Shown here: positions 1 through 11,275 of the stretch, piece after piece
Position numbering within the stretch: the stretch's first letter is position 1
Layout: each line of letters opens with the position of its first letter
Made by a program: the position numbers and the translations under genes
The notes under the pieces: generated by a model
The model's input: the letters and a program-made list of their open reading frames with translations, nothing else
Database searches by the model: none
Told to the model about the DNA's origin: nothing
DNA from: Amaurobius ferox
Taxonomy: Eukaryota; Arthropoda; Arachnida; Araneae; Amaurobiidae
Length of the DNA: 64,000 nt
Assembly: GCA_951213105.1 (NCBI GenBank)
Contig: OX578144.1
Location: 85,945,015-86,009,014, forward strand
Direction: 5' to 3'

Positions 1-1330
1 TTTAGATAATTTTATATAATCTTCATATAAACTTTTATTCACCATAAATTATTTTTTAGAATACATTAAAATGTAAAATTTTGTTTAATTGTTGTTTTCG
101 GCAACATTCTTCTTATTCAAACTAGCATGTTGCTCTGAATAATTACTGTTTAAAAGAAATTTAAGTTACTATTTTCAAGGGTACGGATCTAGTTGAAACT
201 CGCTGTAATTTATTACAAATTCAAAGTTCCCATGTACATATATATATATACGCTTTAATAATCCGTCCTGTGCAAAAAACCTATTTTGATAGAGAGGTGG
301 GTGATGGTGGTCATACTAATAAATGTCTCCTAATTCAGTAAATTATTTTTTCCAAAATACATTTCTTTAAAAAATCACTTTCCGATAATGAAAATTGTAT
401 TACCAATTCGGAAGTTCATACATATTCATACCTGCTTTTCATTTGCAAAACACATAATTACTTTAATAAAATCATATTGTTGTTAAATTATTTTTTCGGT
501 GACGCAAATATAAATCAAACTTTCTGTAGTTCGCTTGAAAAACTAAAAAAACTTATACTAAAATCGCACATCTCAACTATGAAGTACATTTTTCAATTTT
601 CCAGAAGAAAATAAAAATTAATAAATCATTTTTCTTCTGAAAATGCAAATCTTACTGAAACGTAGTTGGCGTGTTAATATTTTCAAATCACGCATTATTT
701 TTTTGAAATGAATAGACGACAAACTCCTTCTGACGTTTACTTTTCATTGACCTGACATAAGTTTAAAAATCGATATTTTATTATTTTATTTTCTAAAAAT
801 GCAAATCGTAGTAAAATTTTGTAGACGAGGCTAATATACTGAAACCATACTTTTTTAGTTCCAAAACAATCCTTTAATACTATAATATTTAAATGCCTGG
901 AAATTATTAACACATCCTTGAAGAGATTCAGCACTTTCCATTATTTTTACAATATGTTTAATTCGATATTTTTGTCACAAAGAAAACGTGAGCAGACCGA
1001 CTGAAAGCAAATTATTGCCTATCATTTTACATATTCTTATAATAAATCACCATAGCTTCTCAAATACTTGTAGAGTTATAGAAATATATTATATGAGCAA
1101 TAATCACATACGGTAAGCAATACACAGGGTGATCGCAAATTATTTCAAGGTAAAAATGAAGGGTGATAGTACACATCCAGATGAACAATATTTGCAATAG
1201 AAATCTATGCAATATTCCACTCATAGTGTCAGAAAATTGCAAAGTTACATATTCAAGTTGATCCTTCAACAGTGAAGAAAAGGCACTTAACAATTAACAG
1301 TTTCACTTTTCCTTTCGCATCTGAGAAAGA
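1..1330. repeat. Segmental block W, copy 1 (no gene)
   Basis: Non-coding and AT-rich. It is colinear with about 12,548-13,850: the stretches around AATACATTAAAATGTAAAAT (near 60) and ACACAGGGTGATCG (near 1,124) recur in the same order about 12.5 kb downstream with small indels. The open frames inside it are not conserved between the two copies, which argues against coding. The left edge may be cut by the window start. Confidence 0.75.
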
Positions 1331-1474
1331 CTCAAAATAGGGGTCAAAGAGCGTCGTTACGCAGTCGACGCTTGCAAATCAAAGTCTGTCGTACCCTCTC
1401 ATATATTCAATTTGTCCGCAGCAAAAAATATTTTGGCTACAAGATGTTCTAGGGAGTCTGCAGTTGTCTTTCAC

Positions 1475-1700
1475 ACCAATGTTTTCATGTGTCCCAGAAG
1501 AAGACCCTTCGATTAATGTCCGGGGAGCGTGGAGGCCAGGTCACGAAGTTCCCGGTCCCAGCACACTTTCCCATCGAGGTCCAGTTATCTAAATGCGACT
1601 TATCATGGGCGGTGACACTGTGGTGTACCGATCAGTTCCGATCATATATCTGGCCGACCATAAACTGGTTTCTCTTGTAGGTCTCCCTCGTTAGAAATTA
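1475..1700. repeat. Block V, copy 1
   Basis: About 225 bp of moderate GC, recurring at 14,010-14,200 and 29,055-29,250. Shared landmarks are TTTTCATGTG, CCCAGAAGAAG, GCACACTTT and GTCTCCC followed by TTAGAAATTAATAGAATAA. In the other two copies this block lies just left of a Tc1 insertion; here that insertion is absent. Copies 2 and 3 are closer to each other than to this one. Confidence 0.7.
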
Positions 1701-1839
1701 ATAGAATAATTGTGTTGTTGATATTGACAATACGTTTGTATATTATAACGCAAGTTATCAAAATTAAATAAAGAATGGATTTGGAGAAATGACTTAAGAG
1801 TTTTTAATAATTAAAGTAATTTTATGTTATCAAAGATAA

Positions 1840-3533
1840 GTTGTAGTCTCTCACTGATGAAGAATTTGAAAGGTTTTGCTGGTTTTCTCGACAAAATGTA
1901 CGATGTCGTACTATATACCAATTTAATTAAATTATATTTTATAAATTATCTCATATTATGGTATCTGACCAAAAAATATATAGCGAACAAATAATTCAGC
2001 ACCACTCCAATCTCTGAACGCTCACTGTGTCGCAACTGCGTAACCCAAACTTATAAATATATATTTTTCAGACATATGTATAATCATAATTCAGAGCAAT
2101 CTACATGCTCAGAATTATAAAGCAAGATTTATCTATCACCATAGTGGTTTTCATTATTGTGGCACATAACCAGTTTTTTCTTGCAGATATCAACTAATTC
2201 ATACTGAAAGCTCTAAATAAGCTCGACCCCTGTGAGATGCTGTTATTTTCAACGGTTCTGTTATCTGGTGCTTTGTCTTAATATGAGAATAATCTATTAT
2301 CTTTTGTGAGTTTGATACCTGACATTGTACAAGAGGTAAGTATAATTATAATTTATGATAAATATTTGTTTATTGGTTTTAAATTAAATGTTTTGTGTGT
2401 TAAAACGATTTTCTTAATGAATGGCGATTTCATCTACTTACAAAATTCTTATCCGAAAATTTCAGTAAATATATAATGCCGTAAAATATTTTATGAAAAT
2501 GTGCAATTGTAAGTTAAAATTAATCATTTTCAAAACTATCTATCGGAAATATAGTAAAAATATAATTTTTATAAAATATGATTTTGTTAATGAATTATTA
2601 TGATGTCATTCTTGACGCCAAGCCTATCAAGTACGTCGCTATGTCAAAGGGAAGCGGTAAAATTAAATAATGAGAGCTACAGTATTGTCCAAAATTGTGG
2701 AAACCTTCTGGAAAAAGTGTATTTTTGGGGTTTGATGGTTCATAACGCCACATTTTTGTACGATGTCGTTCTACACCAATATAACTAAATTATCTTTAAT
2801 AAAGTATCTCACATTATAGTATCTGACTAAAAAATATATAACAAACAAATAATTCATCACGCACCATTCTTTGAACCCTCAGTGTGTATTATCTTAATTC
2901 AGAGAAAACTATATACTCAGAATTATAAAACAAGATTTATCTATCACCATAGTGGTTTTCAAAATTGTGGCACATAAGAAGTTTTTGCTGCAACTGAATA
3001 CATCCACTATTTCATAAGGTAAACTCTAAATAAGAGCGAAACCAGTCAGATACTGTTATCTGCAATGGTCCTGTTTTCTGGTGCTTTGTTATAATATGAG
3101 GATAATCTATTATCTTTTGAAAGTTTTATACATGGCATTGTACAAGAGGTAAGTATAATTATAACTTATTATAAATATATATTAATTGGTTTTAAATTAA
3201 ATGTAAATATAGTTTAGTCTGTTAAAACGATTTCCATAAGGTATGGCGATTTCATGTGCACACAAAATTCTTATGCGGAGATTTAAAAAGACTCATAACA
3301 CCATTTTTTTGTACCAATATCATAAAATTATATATCATCGAAAAGACAATTTAACTAAGTTTGAATGCAATAACATTTATTTTTTAACAGAACAGTATTT
3401 ACAAAGAAGAAAGTGAAATACATAGAAAAAATGAGATATACAAACATTCTCACCATGTCAATTAATACTTAGTTGGGTAACTTTTACCCTTAATTACGGC
3501 CTTACAGCGCTTTCCTACGGAGTGAACCAACTT
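1840..3533. repeat. rep-B block, first part of the unit-1 array
   Basis: Begins with TAGTCTCTCACTGA and carries landmarks that recur through the window: ATGCTCAGAATTATAAA (2,107 and 2,919), ACATTGTACAAGAGGTAAGT (2,325 and 3,138), and ATCAAGTACGTCGCTATGTC (2,627). At least two diverged sub-units of about 0.8 kb lie head to tail. No conserved coding frame is seen. The same block follows the Tc1 element at 15,335, 21,120 and 30,690. Confidence 0.7.
3440..3533 (-). pseudogene. Tc1-type transposase C-terminal relic inside rep-B
   Basis: On the minus strand the end of rep-B reads VHSVGKRCKAVIKGKSYPTKY followed by a stop (shown here as 20-residue-scale motif only in part: VHSVGKRC then YPTKY). Tc1-family transposases commonly end with a stretch of the form LV-S-RRC-AV-xAKGxxTKY. 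Only this C-terminal tail remains; fuller versions with an upstream DLNLIENKW motif are at 16,385-16,740, 22,185-22,530 and 31,760-32,110. The relic is interrupted directly by an ACTTTCC element at 3,538. Confidence 0.65.
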
Positions 3534-3537
3534 TTTT

Positions 3538-4332
3538 ACTTTCCCTGCAATACATAGTAATGTATAGGGAAAGTATTGGAATCATGCCGAAAATCACAAC
3601 TCGAGTTTTCGACGGATCTACACGTTTCGAGACCTCTAGAATACGAAAAAAACCATTTTTAACGTGACGTCTGTGTGTCTGTCTGTCTGTCTGTCTGTGT
3701 GTCTGTCTGTGCAATGTATCTATCCACTCTAACTCAAAAACTAATGGACCGAATTTCATAAAATTTGCAAAATAAGTCACTTGGGTATGGCCCTGGTGCT
3801 GATTAGGTTTTGTTACGATTCGTAAAAACAGAACCCTCCTTTTTTTGCGAAATGGCCCGTAAAAATTCCATGTATCCACACTAGCTAAAATACTGATTGA
3901 CCAAATTTCACAAAATTTGGTGGATAAGTTACTTGTACGATACTCTGGTGCTGATTAGATTTTGGTATTATTCGGAAAATAACAGCCTGCCTTTTTTTAC
4001 GAAATGGCCCTCAAAAATCGCAAAATCTAAAAAAAGCTACGTATGTTCAAATATATCAATTAAATGCTTATTTTATACGTAATTTTTGATGAGGAAAATA
4101 ATAAGAACAACTCTATTACTCTAAGACTAACCATTCTCGAGATATTTGAGATTTTTCGAATTTAGTTATGCCACTTTTAGAAAAATGTCTAATTACCAAA
4201 TGAAAACAGAAATTGAATTAAATGCAAATTTAGTGTTATTTTGTGCAATTAAACTCAATTTAATGAATTATTAAAGAAATAAACAAAATGAATTTGAGTC
4301 TGCAGGGAAAGTCATGTGCTGCCCACATCAGA
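3538..4332 (+). mobile_element. ACTTTCC-type non-autonomous element E1 (Helentron-associated-like), complete
   Basis: The 5' end is a hairpin: ACTTTCCC..ATACAT pairs with ATGTAT.GGGAAAGT (3,538-3,574). Next come a CGACGGATCTACACG region, a (GTCT)n-like microsatellite (3,668-3,710) and a TAATGGACCGAATTTCA box. The 3' end is GGGAAAGT, then a small ATGTG/CACAT hairpin and CAGAT. A subterminal inverted repeat, a microsatellite core and a 3' hairpin are the layout of Helentron-associated elements (DINE/HINE). It lies between T-runs. Class assignment is inference; the repeat itself is clear from four copies. Confidence 0.7.
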
Positions 4333-4337
4333 TTTTT

Positions 4338-4725
4338 ACTTTCCCTGCAATACATGGTAATGTATAGGGAAAGTATTGGAATCATACCGAAAATCGCAAT
4401 TCGAGCTTTCGACGGATCTACACGTTTCGAGACCTCTAGAATACGAAAAATATATTTTTAGCGTGACGTCTGTGTGTGTGTGTCTGTCTGTGTGTCTGTC
4501 CGTCTGTGTGTCTGTCTGTGCAATGTATGTATCCACTCTAACTAAAAAATTAATGGACCGAATTTCACAAAATTTGGTATGTAAGTCACTTGCGTGAGAC
4601 CCTGGTGCTGATTAGTTTTTGGTAGAATTTGTAAAAACACAACCCGCCGTTTTTTGCGAAATGGCCTGTAAAAATTTCATGTATCCACTCTAGCTAAAAT
4701 ACTAATTGACCAAATTTCACAATAT
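4338..4725 (+). mobile_element. ACTTTCC-type element E2, 3'-truncated
   Basis: Starts five bases after E1 with the same hairpin, GTCT/GTGT tract (4,469-4,520) and ACCGAATTTCACAAAATTTG box, then stops matching near 4,725, where rep-B sequence resumes. The head-to-tail arrangement with E1 suggests tandem insertion or a duplicated end, as seen in Helitron-related families. Confidence 0.65.
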
Positions 4726-4734
4726 TTCTGATTA

Positions 4735-5940
4735 ATATCTGAAATACATATTTCAGATATATGTATTATATTAATTCAGAGATATCTACATGCTCAGAAT
4801 TATAAAACAAGATTTGTATACCACCACGGTGGTTTTCAAAATTGTAGCACATAACGAGTTTTTTGCTGCAACTTTAGACATCGACTAATTCATACTATAA
4901 GCTCTAAATAAGCGCGAAACCAGTCAGATACTGTTATCTGCAATGGTCCTGCTATCTGGTGCGTTGCTCTAATATCATAATAATCTATTACATTTTGTAA
5001 GTTTAATGCATGACATTGTATAAGAGGTACGTATAATTATAAGTTATTATAAATATGTGTATATTGGTTTTAAATTAAATTTAAATATAGTTTAGTCAGC
5101 TGAAATGATTTTCTTAAGGTTTGGTGATTTCATGTGCATACACAATTCTTAAGCAAGATTTCAAAAAATATATAATGAAGTAAAATGTTTTATAAACATG
5201 TGCATTTTAAGTAAAAAATTAAGTACTTCTAAACTACCTATCAGAAATATAATAAAAATGTAAGTACATAAAATCTGATTTTGTCGCTGAGATGGCTTGA
5301 AGTTGTTTATTTATATCATAACCTATCAAGTACGTCGCTATGTCAAAGAGGAGCGGCCAAATGCAATAATAAGAGCCACTGTAGTGGCCAAAGTTGTAGA
5401 ATCCTTGTAGAAAAGGTTTATTTTCAAACGTGATGGCTCATAACACCAGTTTTTTGTACCAATATCATAAAATAATTTATTAATTTAAAGATAGTTTAAT
5501 CAAGATTGTAATGCAATAACTTTTAAGAATTATTTTTTATTAGCACAGTATTTATTAGCACAGTATAATTTATTATACATATATATTCATCGGTTTTAAA
5601 TTAAATGTAAATATAGTTTAGTCTGTTAGAACGATTTTCTTAAAGTATGGCGATTTCATGTGCACACAAAATTCTTGTGCGGAAATTTAAAAATTATATA
5701 ATAATGTAAAATGTTATATGAAAATGCGCAACTGTAAACCAAAAATTAAAAATTTCCAAAATGGAAATATATTAAAAAATTACCTAGCGGAAATATACTA
5801 AAAATATAATGTTCATAAAATATGATTTTGTTGATGAAATAAGTGAAAATCTTGCTTCAAGTCAAACATATCAAGTACGTCGCTATGTAAATGAGAAGCG
5901 GCAAAATTAAATGATAATAGATGGTGACACAGACATTGAA
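4735..5940. repeat. rep-B, further diverged sub-units in unit 1
   Basis: Contains ATGCTCAGAATTATAAAACA (4,790), ACATTGTATAAGAGGTA (5,012), GGTTTTAAATTAAAT twice (5,068 and 5,592) and CAAGTACGTCGCTATGT twice (5,327 and 5,872), so it holds one nearly full and one partial sub-unit. No coding frame is supported. Confidence 0.65.
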
Positions 5941-6141
5941 GAATGACTGGCTAAAAATGTTGTGCTTTAAGCAATGTTGTGAAGGCAGAGAATGACTGAC
6001 AAGTAGCGGTGTCATTCTAAGATATACAAACATTGTAAATACAAACAGAGGTATTTACAAATCTACATTAAAAAATAGGTCATATAAATGATTTTGGGCA
6101 AATATATTCCTGGTCTCACACATTTATGTTTTCCTCTTTAA

Positions 6142-6190
<49 letters not shown>

Positions 6191-6598
6191 TTAATTATTA
6201 TTGCATATACATATAATAAATATTGTTTACTTTAAAATTTAAAATTGTGGTTGCGAATTGTGGAATATGTTAATCAATAACTAAATTTTAGGAAATCGCA
6301 CAAAGAATATAATGGTCGGTTATAATGCCGCAACAATACAATGTACGAATATACGATTCACGGGCAATAATGATGAAAATTAAGAGTGATGAATTCAACT
6401 CAATTCAAAGATAATTTGAGTTGAACGACTCTACGGATTCTGCCCCCCCCTCCCCTCCTGGAATCATGCCCCGAATGCTGAACCTTATGTTTGAACCTTA
6501 TGCTTGAAACCGTAGTGGACCTTTACCTTTCTAGCGTTAACTTTTTCACTTAGTGCCGAGCTGTGACCCCCCCCCCCGCCCTCTTGCCGTTATTTTTT
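5941..6598. other. AT-rich spacer with (TA)n and C-tracts; no gene
   Basis: Holds a (TA)n microsatellite at about 6,147-6,188 and two C-runs (near 6,443-6,455 and 6,567-6,577) flanking a short stretch with a near-repeat of GAACCTTATG. I see no gene. Confidence 0.6.
6147..6188. repeat. (TA)n microsatellite
   Basis: About 21 uninterrupted TA units. Frames running through it are artefacts. Confidence 0.95.
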
Positions 6599-6655
6599 AC
6601 TTTCCTTATATACATAATGTATAAGGAAAGTATTGTGACGGGGCCTAAAATTCGT
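6599..6655 (+). mobile_element. ACTTTCC-type element E3, 5' end only
   Basis: ACTTTCCTTATATACAT followed by ATGTATAAGGAAAGT and ATTGTGACGGGG matches the 5' hairpin of the copy at 42,046 and then breaks off after about 55 bp, where rep-B sequence begins. Confidence 0.65.
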
Positions 6656-6659
6656 CAAG

Positions 6660-7062
6660 CGTCTAAACATTGTATAAGAGGTAAGTATAATAAGTTATTA
6701 TAAATATGTGTATATTGGTTTTAAATTAAATTTAAATATAGTTTAGACTGCTGAAACGATTTTCTTAAGGTTTGGTGATTTCATGCGCATACACAATTCT
6801 TATGCGGAAATTTCAAAAAATATACAATAAAGTAAAATGTTTTACGAAAATGTGCAATTTTAAGCTAAATTTAATAATTTCCAAAACTATCTATCGAAAA
6901 TATAATAACATGATAAAGTATATTAAATATGACTTTGCTGGTGATGTGACTCCATATATGACTGTATTCCGAACTTATCGAGTACGTCCCTATGTCAAAG
7001 AGAAGCGGTAAAATTAAATAGTAAGAGCTACAGTAGTGTCCAACATTGTGTATATATATATA
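6660..7062. repeat. rep-B, last partial sub-unit of unit 1
   Basis: Begins with ACATTGTATAAGAGGTAAGT, continues through GGTTTTAAATTAAATTTAAA and ends at CGAGTACGTCCCTATGTC, then a (TA)6 tract abutting block X. In the later units a LINE plus block C lie at the equivalent place; they are missing here. Confidence 0.65.
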
Positions 7063-7064
7063 AT

Positions 7065-9300
7065 CAGTAAAGAGTTTGTAGTCCGCGCGATTTTAATTCG
7101 AGAACATTCATCAAATAACTCTGCTTTATTAATTTGTATCACATATCCAATTAAAAATTTGTTAACATTTTGACTGTTGGTAAAGATTGATTAAGGATGT
7201 TGCTAAAGACTGATTTTTTTAAGGATTGACTGATGAAATTGCACTTCAGGAATTGTCTACTTAATAAAGGTCCAATGTTATTTTTAAGTTAATGCCAGTT
7301 ATGACTACACTGCGTGAATCATAATTTTAGCTCTCTATTTGCTCAATACATGATGTTTCGAAACTCTTTGTATAAACTTAATTTGGAGATGGGTAACACT
7401 ATAACAAAGCTTTTTGTATATCAATGTATGTTATCAGATGTGACACTATGATTCTAGAGGGCTATGTTGGTACATAAATGAAAAGAACAGAATGTTGACC
7501 AACATATTTTAAGCAGTTGTGTCGCTTTATAGCAGTTGTAGAATTTTACAGCAGATTTACATTAATTTTGAAGTAGTTACCAAAGGAGCGGTCGCCAACT
7601 CTTATGCATGCATGACAGCGTCAACGCATGGAATGCCGATCATTTTCAAATATTACAGGCAATTCGCGAACACTTACAGTAGCTCTTCCGTTTCCATGGG
7701 TATCCTCATAAGCTAGATGCATATTAGCCGTCTGGGAAATATATCTTGATTTCTATCCAGACACTGGAACTGATTTGAAGTGTAAGATATCTGTTTGGAC
7801 AGGAGGGAAGTATAACCCCCTTTGGACCATAGCTCAATGGGAAGAGCAATTACACGGAGCCATTTTTATACTAACACATCAGCTCCTGAATGAACTCTTA
7901 GACCTAAAGATTTACCGAACACATAATCCGCGGGGATAAAGATATTGTTTTGGGCGACATTGAGGATTGAACACAGGACTACTACGTTCAATCCTTCCGT
8001 TTTAATTATTGGACTTTTTCGGTTCGAGTCAACTGAGAATTTGAAAAATGATCCATGTTATACTAAGTCCGCGTTACGGATGATGACGACGAAAAGATAA
8101 TTTTCGTGCCAACAAACAGCGCCCCTTAGCACCAAAATGTGACATCTGTGGAAATACATTTATTAACGAAAAATGTTTGTTTCAGTGTTTAGCTATAGGA
8201 TGTTCAGTGTTTAGATATATAGATATGTTTATTAGCTATAGGATATATATAATTTACTGCGACAGATCTATTTTATTTTCGACAGAGATCGTGACTACGC
8301 CTTTGCTCATACGCCTATGATACACATCCTGACTGTTTAAACCAAAACTGTATTTCATTTACTGCGACATACCTATTTGATTATTGACCTCATTTACCGA
8401 GATCATTACTACGCATATTCCCCAAACCCTCACATCCTGACTACATTCTTACATACGTAGACCAAGGTTTCCTAAAAAGCTGTCCAATTACATGTTCCAT
8501 ATCCTGCGAATATTCTTCACGATATAGAACTATTCCTCTTAAACAACAACTAATAAATGCTATGAATCACTGATCTAATTTTCAGAAAGAGACAGAAAAT
8601 ATCTATCTGATTTTAGTCGTGTCAGTGATTTTTAAAAATTACTTATAGAATATTTATTTTGAAATAAATTCAATTCACTCTAAGCTAACAGTCTCAATGC
8701 AATTGCAGCTCTATGCAATTTATGCCCTATGTCCTAAAATAAACTTTTAATATTAAAGTTCTTATATAATTATATAACCATATTAATTGAAACGTATGCA
8801 TGTAAGATGTATGTATGTAACAACACAAAACATCAATTTGATATTATTGGATAAATATTTGTCGTCAAACTTATTTCATGACTGGGTAGTTTGAAATATT
8901 TCCAAGAAACCAGATTGGGCTTGACGCAATTACACGCAATCTTGGCTTCTTGTTGACAACTTTCATTTTCATGACTTGAATTCAGTCGTTAAAACCTGTT
9001 TTATTCTGCAGAGTACATCTCTCTGAAAAAGATCAGTCATCAGGTATATCATTGCTAAAAGAACAAACATTTTCGTTTATAATGAATTATTTTGCTCAAG
9101 AAGCGCAGATTAATACGATGCTATTCTAATTTGTAAGTTATATTTTAGCTATAATTCTGTCTTTCATAAATTATTTCGCTCTAAACATTAAATTCATTTT
9201 TTAAATAAATGCACATCGAGAAAATAAAACAAATTACGTATTATGTTTCTTTTGCTCGTGGTATCCATTTCTACTAATTAAAAAATGATTTGCAACTTTG
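7065..9300. repeat. Block X, copy 1 (left part)
   Basis: Colinear with 25,990-28,440 and 35,757-38,130. Shared landmarks include GAACATTCATCAA near the start, a degenerate AGCAGTTGT run (7,513), GCATGACAGCGTCAAC (7,610), GACAACTTTCAT (8,953) and CTCTCTGAAA (9,020). Small frames in it are not conserved across the copies. Confidence 0.75.
7825..8060. repeat. tRNA-like SINE relic (type 2) in block X copy 1
   Basis: Contains CATAGCTCAATGGGAAGAGC, which resembles a tRNA A box on the plus strand. On the minus strand a second tRNA-like head spans about 7,950-8,040, ending in a B-box-like stretch (GTGTTCAATCCTC). Homologous copies at 26,895-27,125 and 36,645-36,875 preserve the B box better. It is too degenerate to be a functional tRNA. 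Confidence 0.5.
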
Positions 9301-9940
9301 TAAGACGCATTCTTATTCTATATCGCTTTGTTGTATTTTTCGTTATTCTCAGTTCTTAAATTCTCCGTTAGGGGCGCTCACTTTTATTCAGTCGGGCATT
9401 GTCACTTTATTCTAGATATAGATATACCTGACGTGTACAAAGTTATTGGGTACTTTACGACTTTCCTAAAAGCTCTGAATAATGAATATTGCAAAAATGT
9501 ATTTGACGTTTTTAAGATTTTCGGAAATTTATTTAATAATTGATAATCGGATATCAGTTGAAATCTTCCTCTGCACTTGCCACAATGACCTATTTACAAA
9601 GCTTCCTGCGTGGATAAGTTTCAGAATCATACACCAAATTCCTATCTTTAAAACCATATTTTATTTTCTAAACGTCTCTATCGGAGAGATAGAGATCAAT
9701 AATCGGTTATTTCATTGCTATCGGCATCATAACGGTTGATCGCAATATGTTGTGTTGTCCAGGTGGAAGACTTGTCTGAATGCAAAACAATTTCAAAGTC
9801 TTGCAGTCAGCCTTTGGCGATTTTGCCAATAACGAAACCAATTTCGAAGATTTTTGTTGCAAATATTCTTCAGAAGGTATTTTGTAAGAATTCATCCTGT
9901 GTATGTGGAATAAAATAAAATATATAATAATATTTCGGAT
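9170..9940. repeat. Block X, copy 1 (right part) with a family-F segment
   Basis: Matches 39,760-40,440: the shared landmarks are GTGTCCATTTCTACTAATTA, TCCGTTAGGGG and AAAGTTATTGGGTACTT. The 9,640-9,790 segment (CCATATTTTATT, AATCAATAATCGGTTATTTC) belongs to family F, which recurs at 40,170, 45,790, 48,740, 56,035 and 57,655. No conserved frame supports a gene. Confidence 0.65.
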
Positions 9941-10965
9941 ATAGTAAAAAGATTAATTTTGGGAGTAAGAATTTAGCATCTAATTTTATTTCATGGAAAT
10001 ACTTATTTTGTGAAAATACACGTAAAATAACAAATGTAAAAACAAATATACGTATAAGTGGATCATATACGATAACGTGTGATTTTCTGTTATATGAGTT
10101 ATTCTCCATAACGGATTTGTATTTAATTCCAAATGTGATAATGCATTCTAGGATCATTATTACATAATCGTTTAATGCACTTATTCTCTGTATGAGACTA
10201 TTCTCCATAGCATTATGAGCTATCTTTCCAAAAAAATGGAATTTTATACATGATGTGATGAAAATCTATGTGCATGACATAACTAGTCAAAGAAGGTTAT
10301 TATAGTATGATTTAGTTTAACGCTCTTGGAATTATTTTCAGCATGAGACTAATCTCCATAATATTATGAATTTTTCTCCGTGGAGAAATTGCTTTTACTA
10401 CCGGATGTAATAACTCGTAGTTATGCCATTAAAAGTCTAACAGCATTTTTGGAACTATTTTCAATATGAATCTATTCTCCATAATATTATGAACTATTAT
10501 TCACTAGGAAATGGAATTGTATACTTGATGGTAATCGATAGACATAACATATCCCGTCAAAGAATATGATTGGAGATTGGTTAACGCTCATAAAACTATT
10601 ATCCATAACACTATGAACAATATTCCGTAACTGAAAATAATTTAATATCTTATGTGATCACCTGCGGTTATAAGATAATTATTCAGCTTTATTAAAGTAC
10701 AGTTTAACGTTTTTTGAACTACTATCCATAAAATTAAAAAACTATGCTCCATAATTAAATATAAATTAATACCTGATGTAATAACTCACGTTTATGATAT
10801 ATCCACTCTGAGAGCACTATTGAAGTACAGTTTAAAACCATTTCAACTATTCTGAATACAGAACTATTTTTTATTTATATATTTTCCATAATTAAAAATT
10901 AATTTAATATCTGATATGATAATCCACGTTTATGATATTACCATTTAAGAACTGTAGTAGTACAA
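9940..10965. repeat. Degenerate tandem array, monomer about 130 bp
   Basis: About six to seven diverged monomers share GTTTAACGCTCTT, TATTCTCCATAATATTATGAA and CTGATGTGATAACC-like segments. Starts at about 10,168, 10,315, 10,432, 10,573, 10,700 and 10,828 give spacings of roughly 117-147 bp. A colinear sister array lies at 40,440-41,690. Divergence between monomers suggests an old array. Confidence 0.7.
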
Positions 10966-11004
10966 AACTTATTTTAAAAAAACGCCACTTCTAGGTGTTC
11001 TCTT

Positions 11005-11275
11005 CCAGCACATGATTAGTATTGTGACAAGCGTCCAGGTGGAGCTATTGCTTTTGCGGGCAATCGTGTCCAGCAGACTGCTTTGTCCAGACTCCTAAGT
11101 GGTCACTTCAAATGCCTTAAATTTGAATTTGATCAAGGTAATAAGATCTTCCCCATTTGTAGGAATTGTAACGTCAATCATTCCACCCATGATCATCTTC
11201 TGTCCTGCCTGGGGCTTGACAAAGAGGATTTGACTCTGAGTCCCCTCCTTGTCTGAGTGTTTTTGGTCTCATGGA
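11005..11275 (+). pseudogene. LINE C-terminal relic with RNase-H-proximal zinc knuckle
   Basis: From about 11,030 the plus strand reads openly for about 70 codons: QTALSRLLSGHFKCLKFE, then FPICRNCNVNHSTHDHLLSC and LGLDKEDLTLSPLLV, then a stop. The Cx2Cx8Hx3C knuckle after an R-L-SGH stretch is typical of the C-terminus of arthropod non-LTR elements that carry RNase H. The RT and endonuclease are absent, so it is a 5'-truncated dead copy. The 3' flank (11,285 onward) recurs at 46,440. Nothing suggests host function. Confidence 0.75.

Noticed and set aside
3502..3879. 125-codon minus-strand frame in E1
   Set aside because: It spans the GTCT microsatellite and non-coding element sequence; stops appear at the equivalent places in E2 and E4.
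6440..6590. C-runs as a G-quadruplex promoter element
   Set aside because: Two long C-runs are present, but they are about 110 bp apart with no further G/C-runs close enough for a standard quadruplex and no gene nearby.
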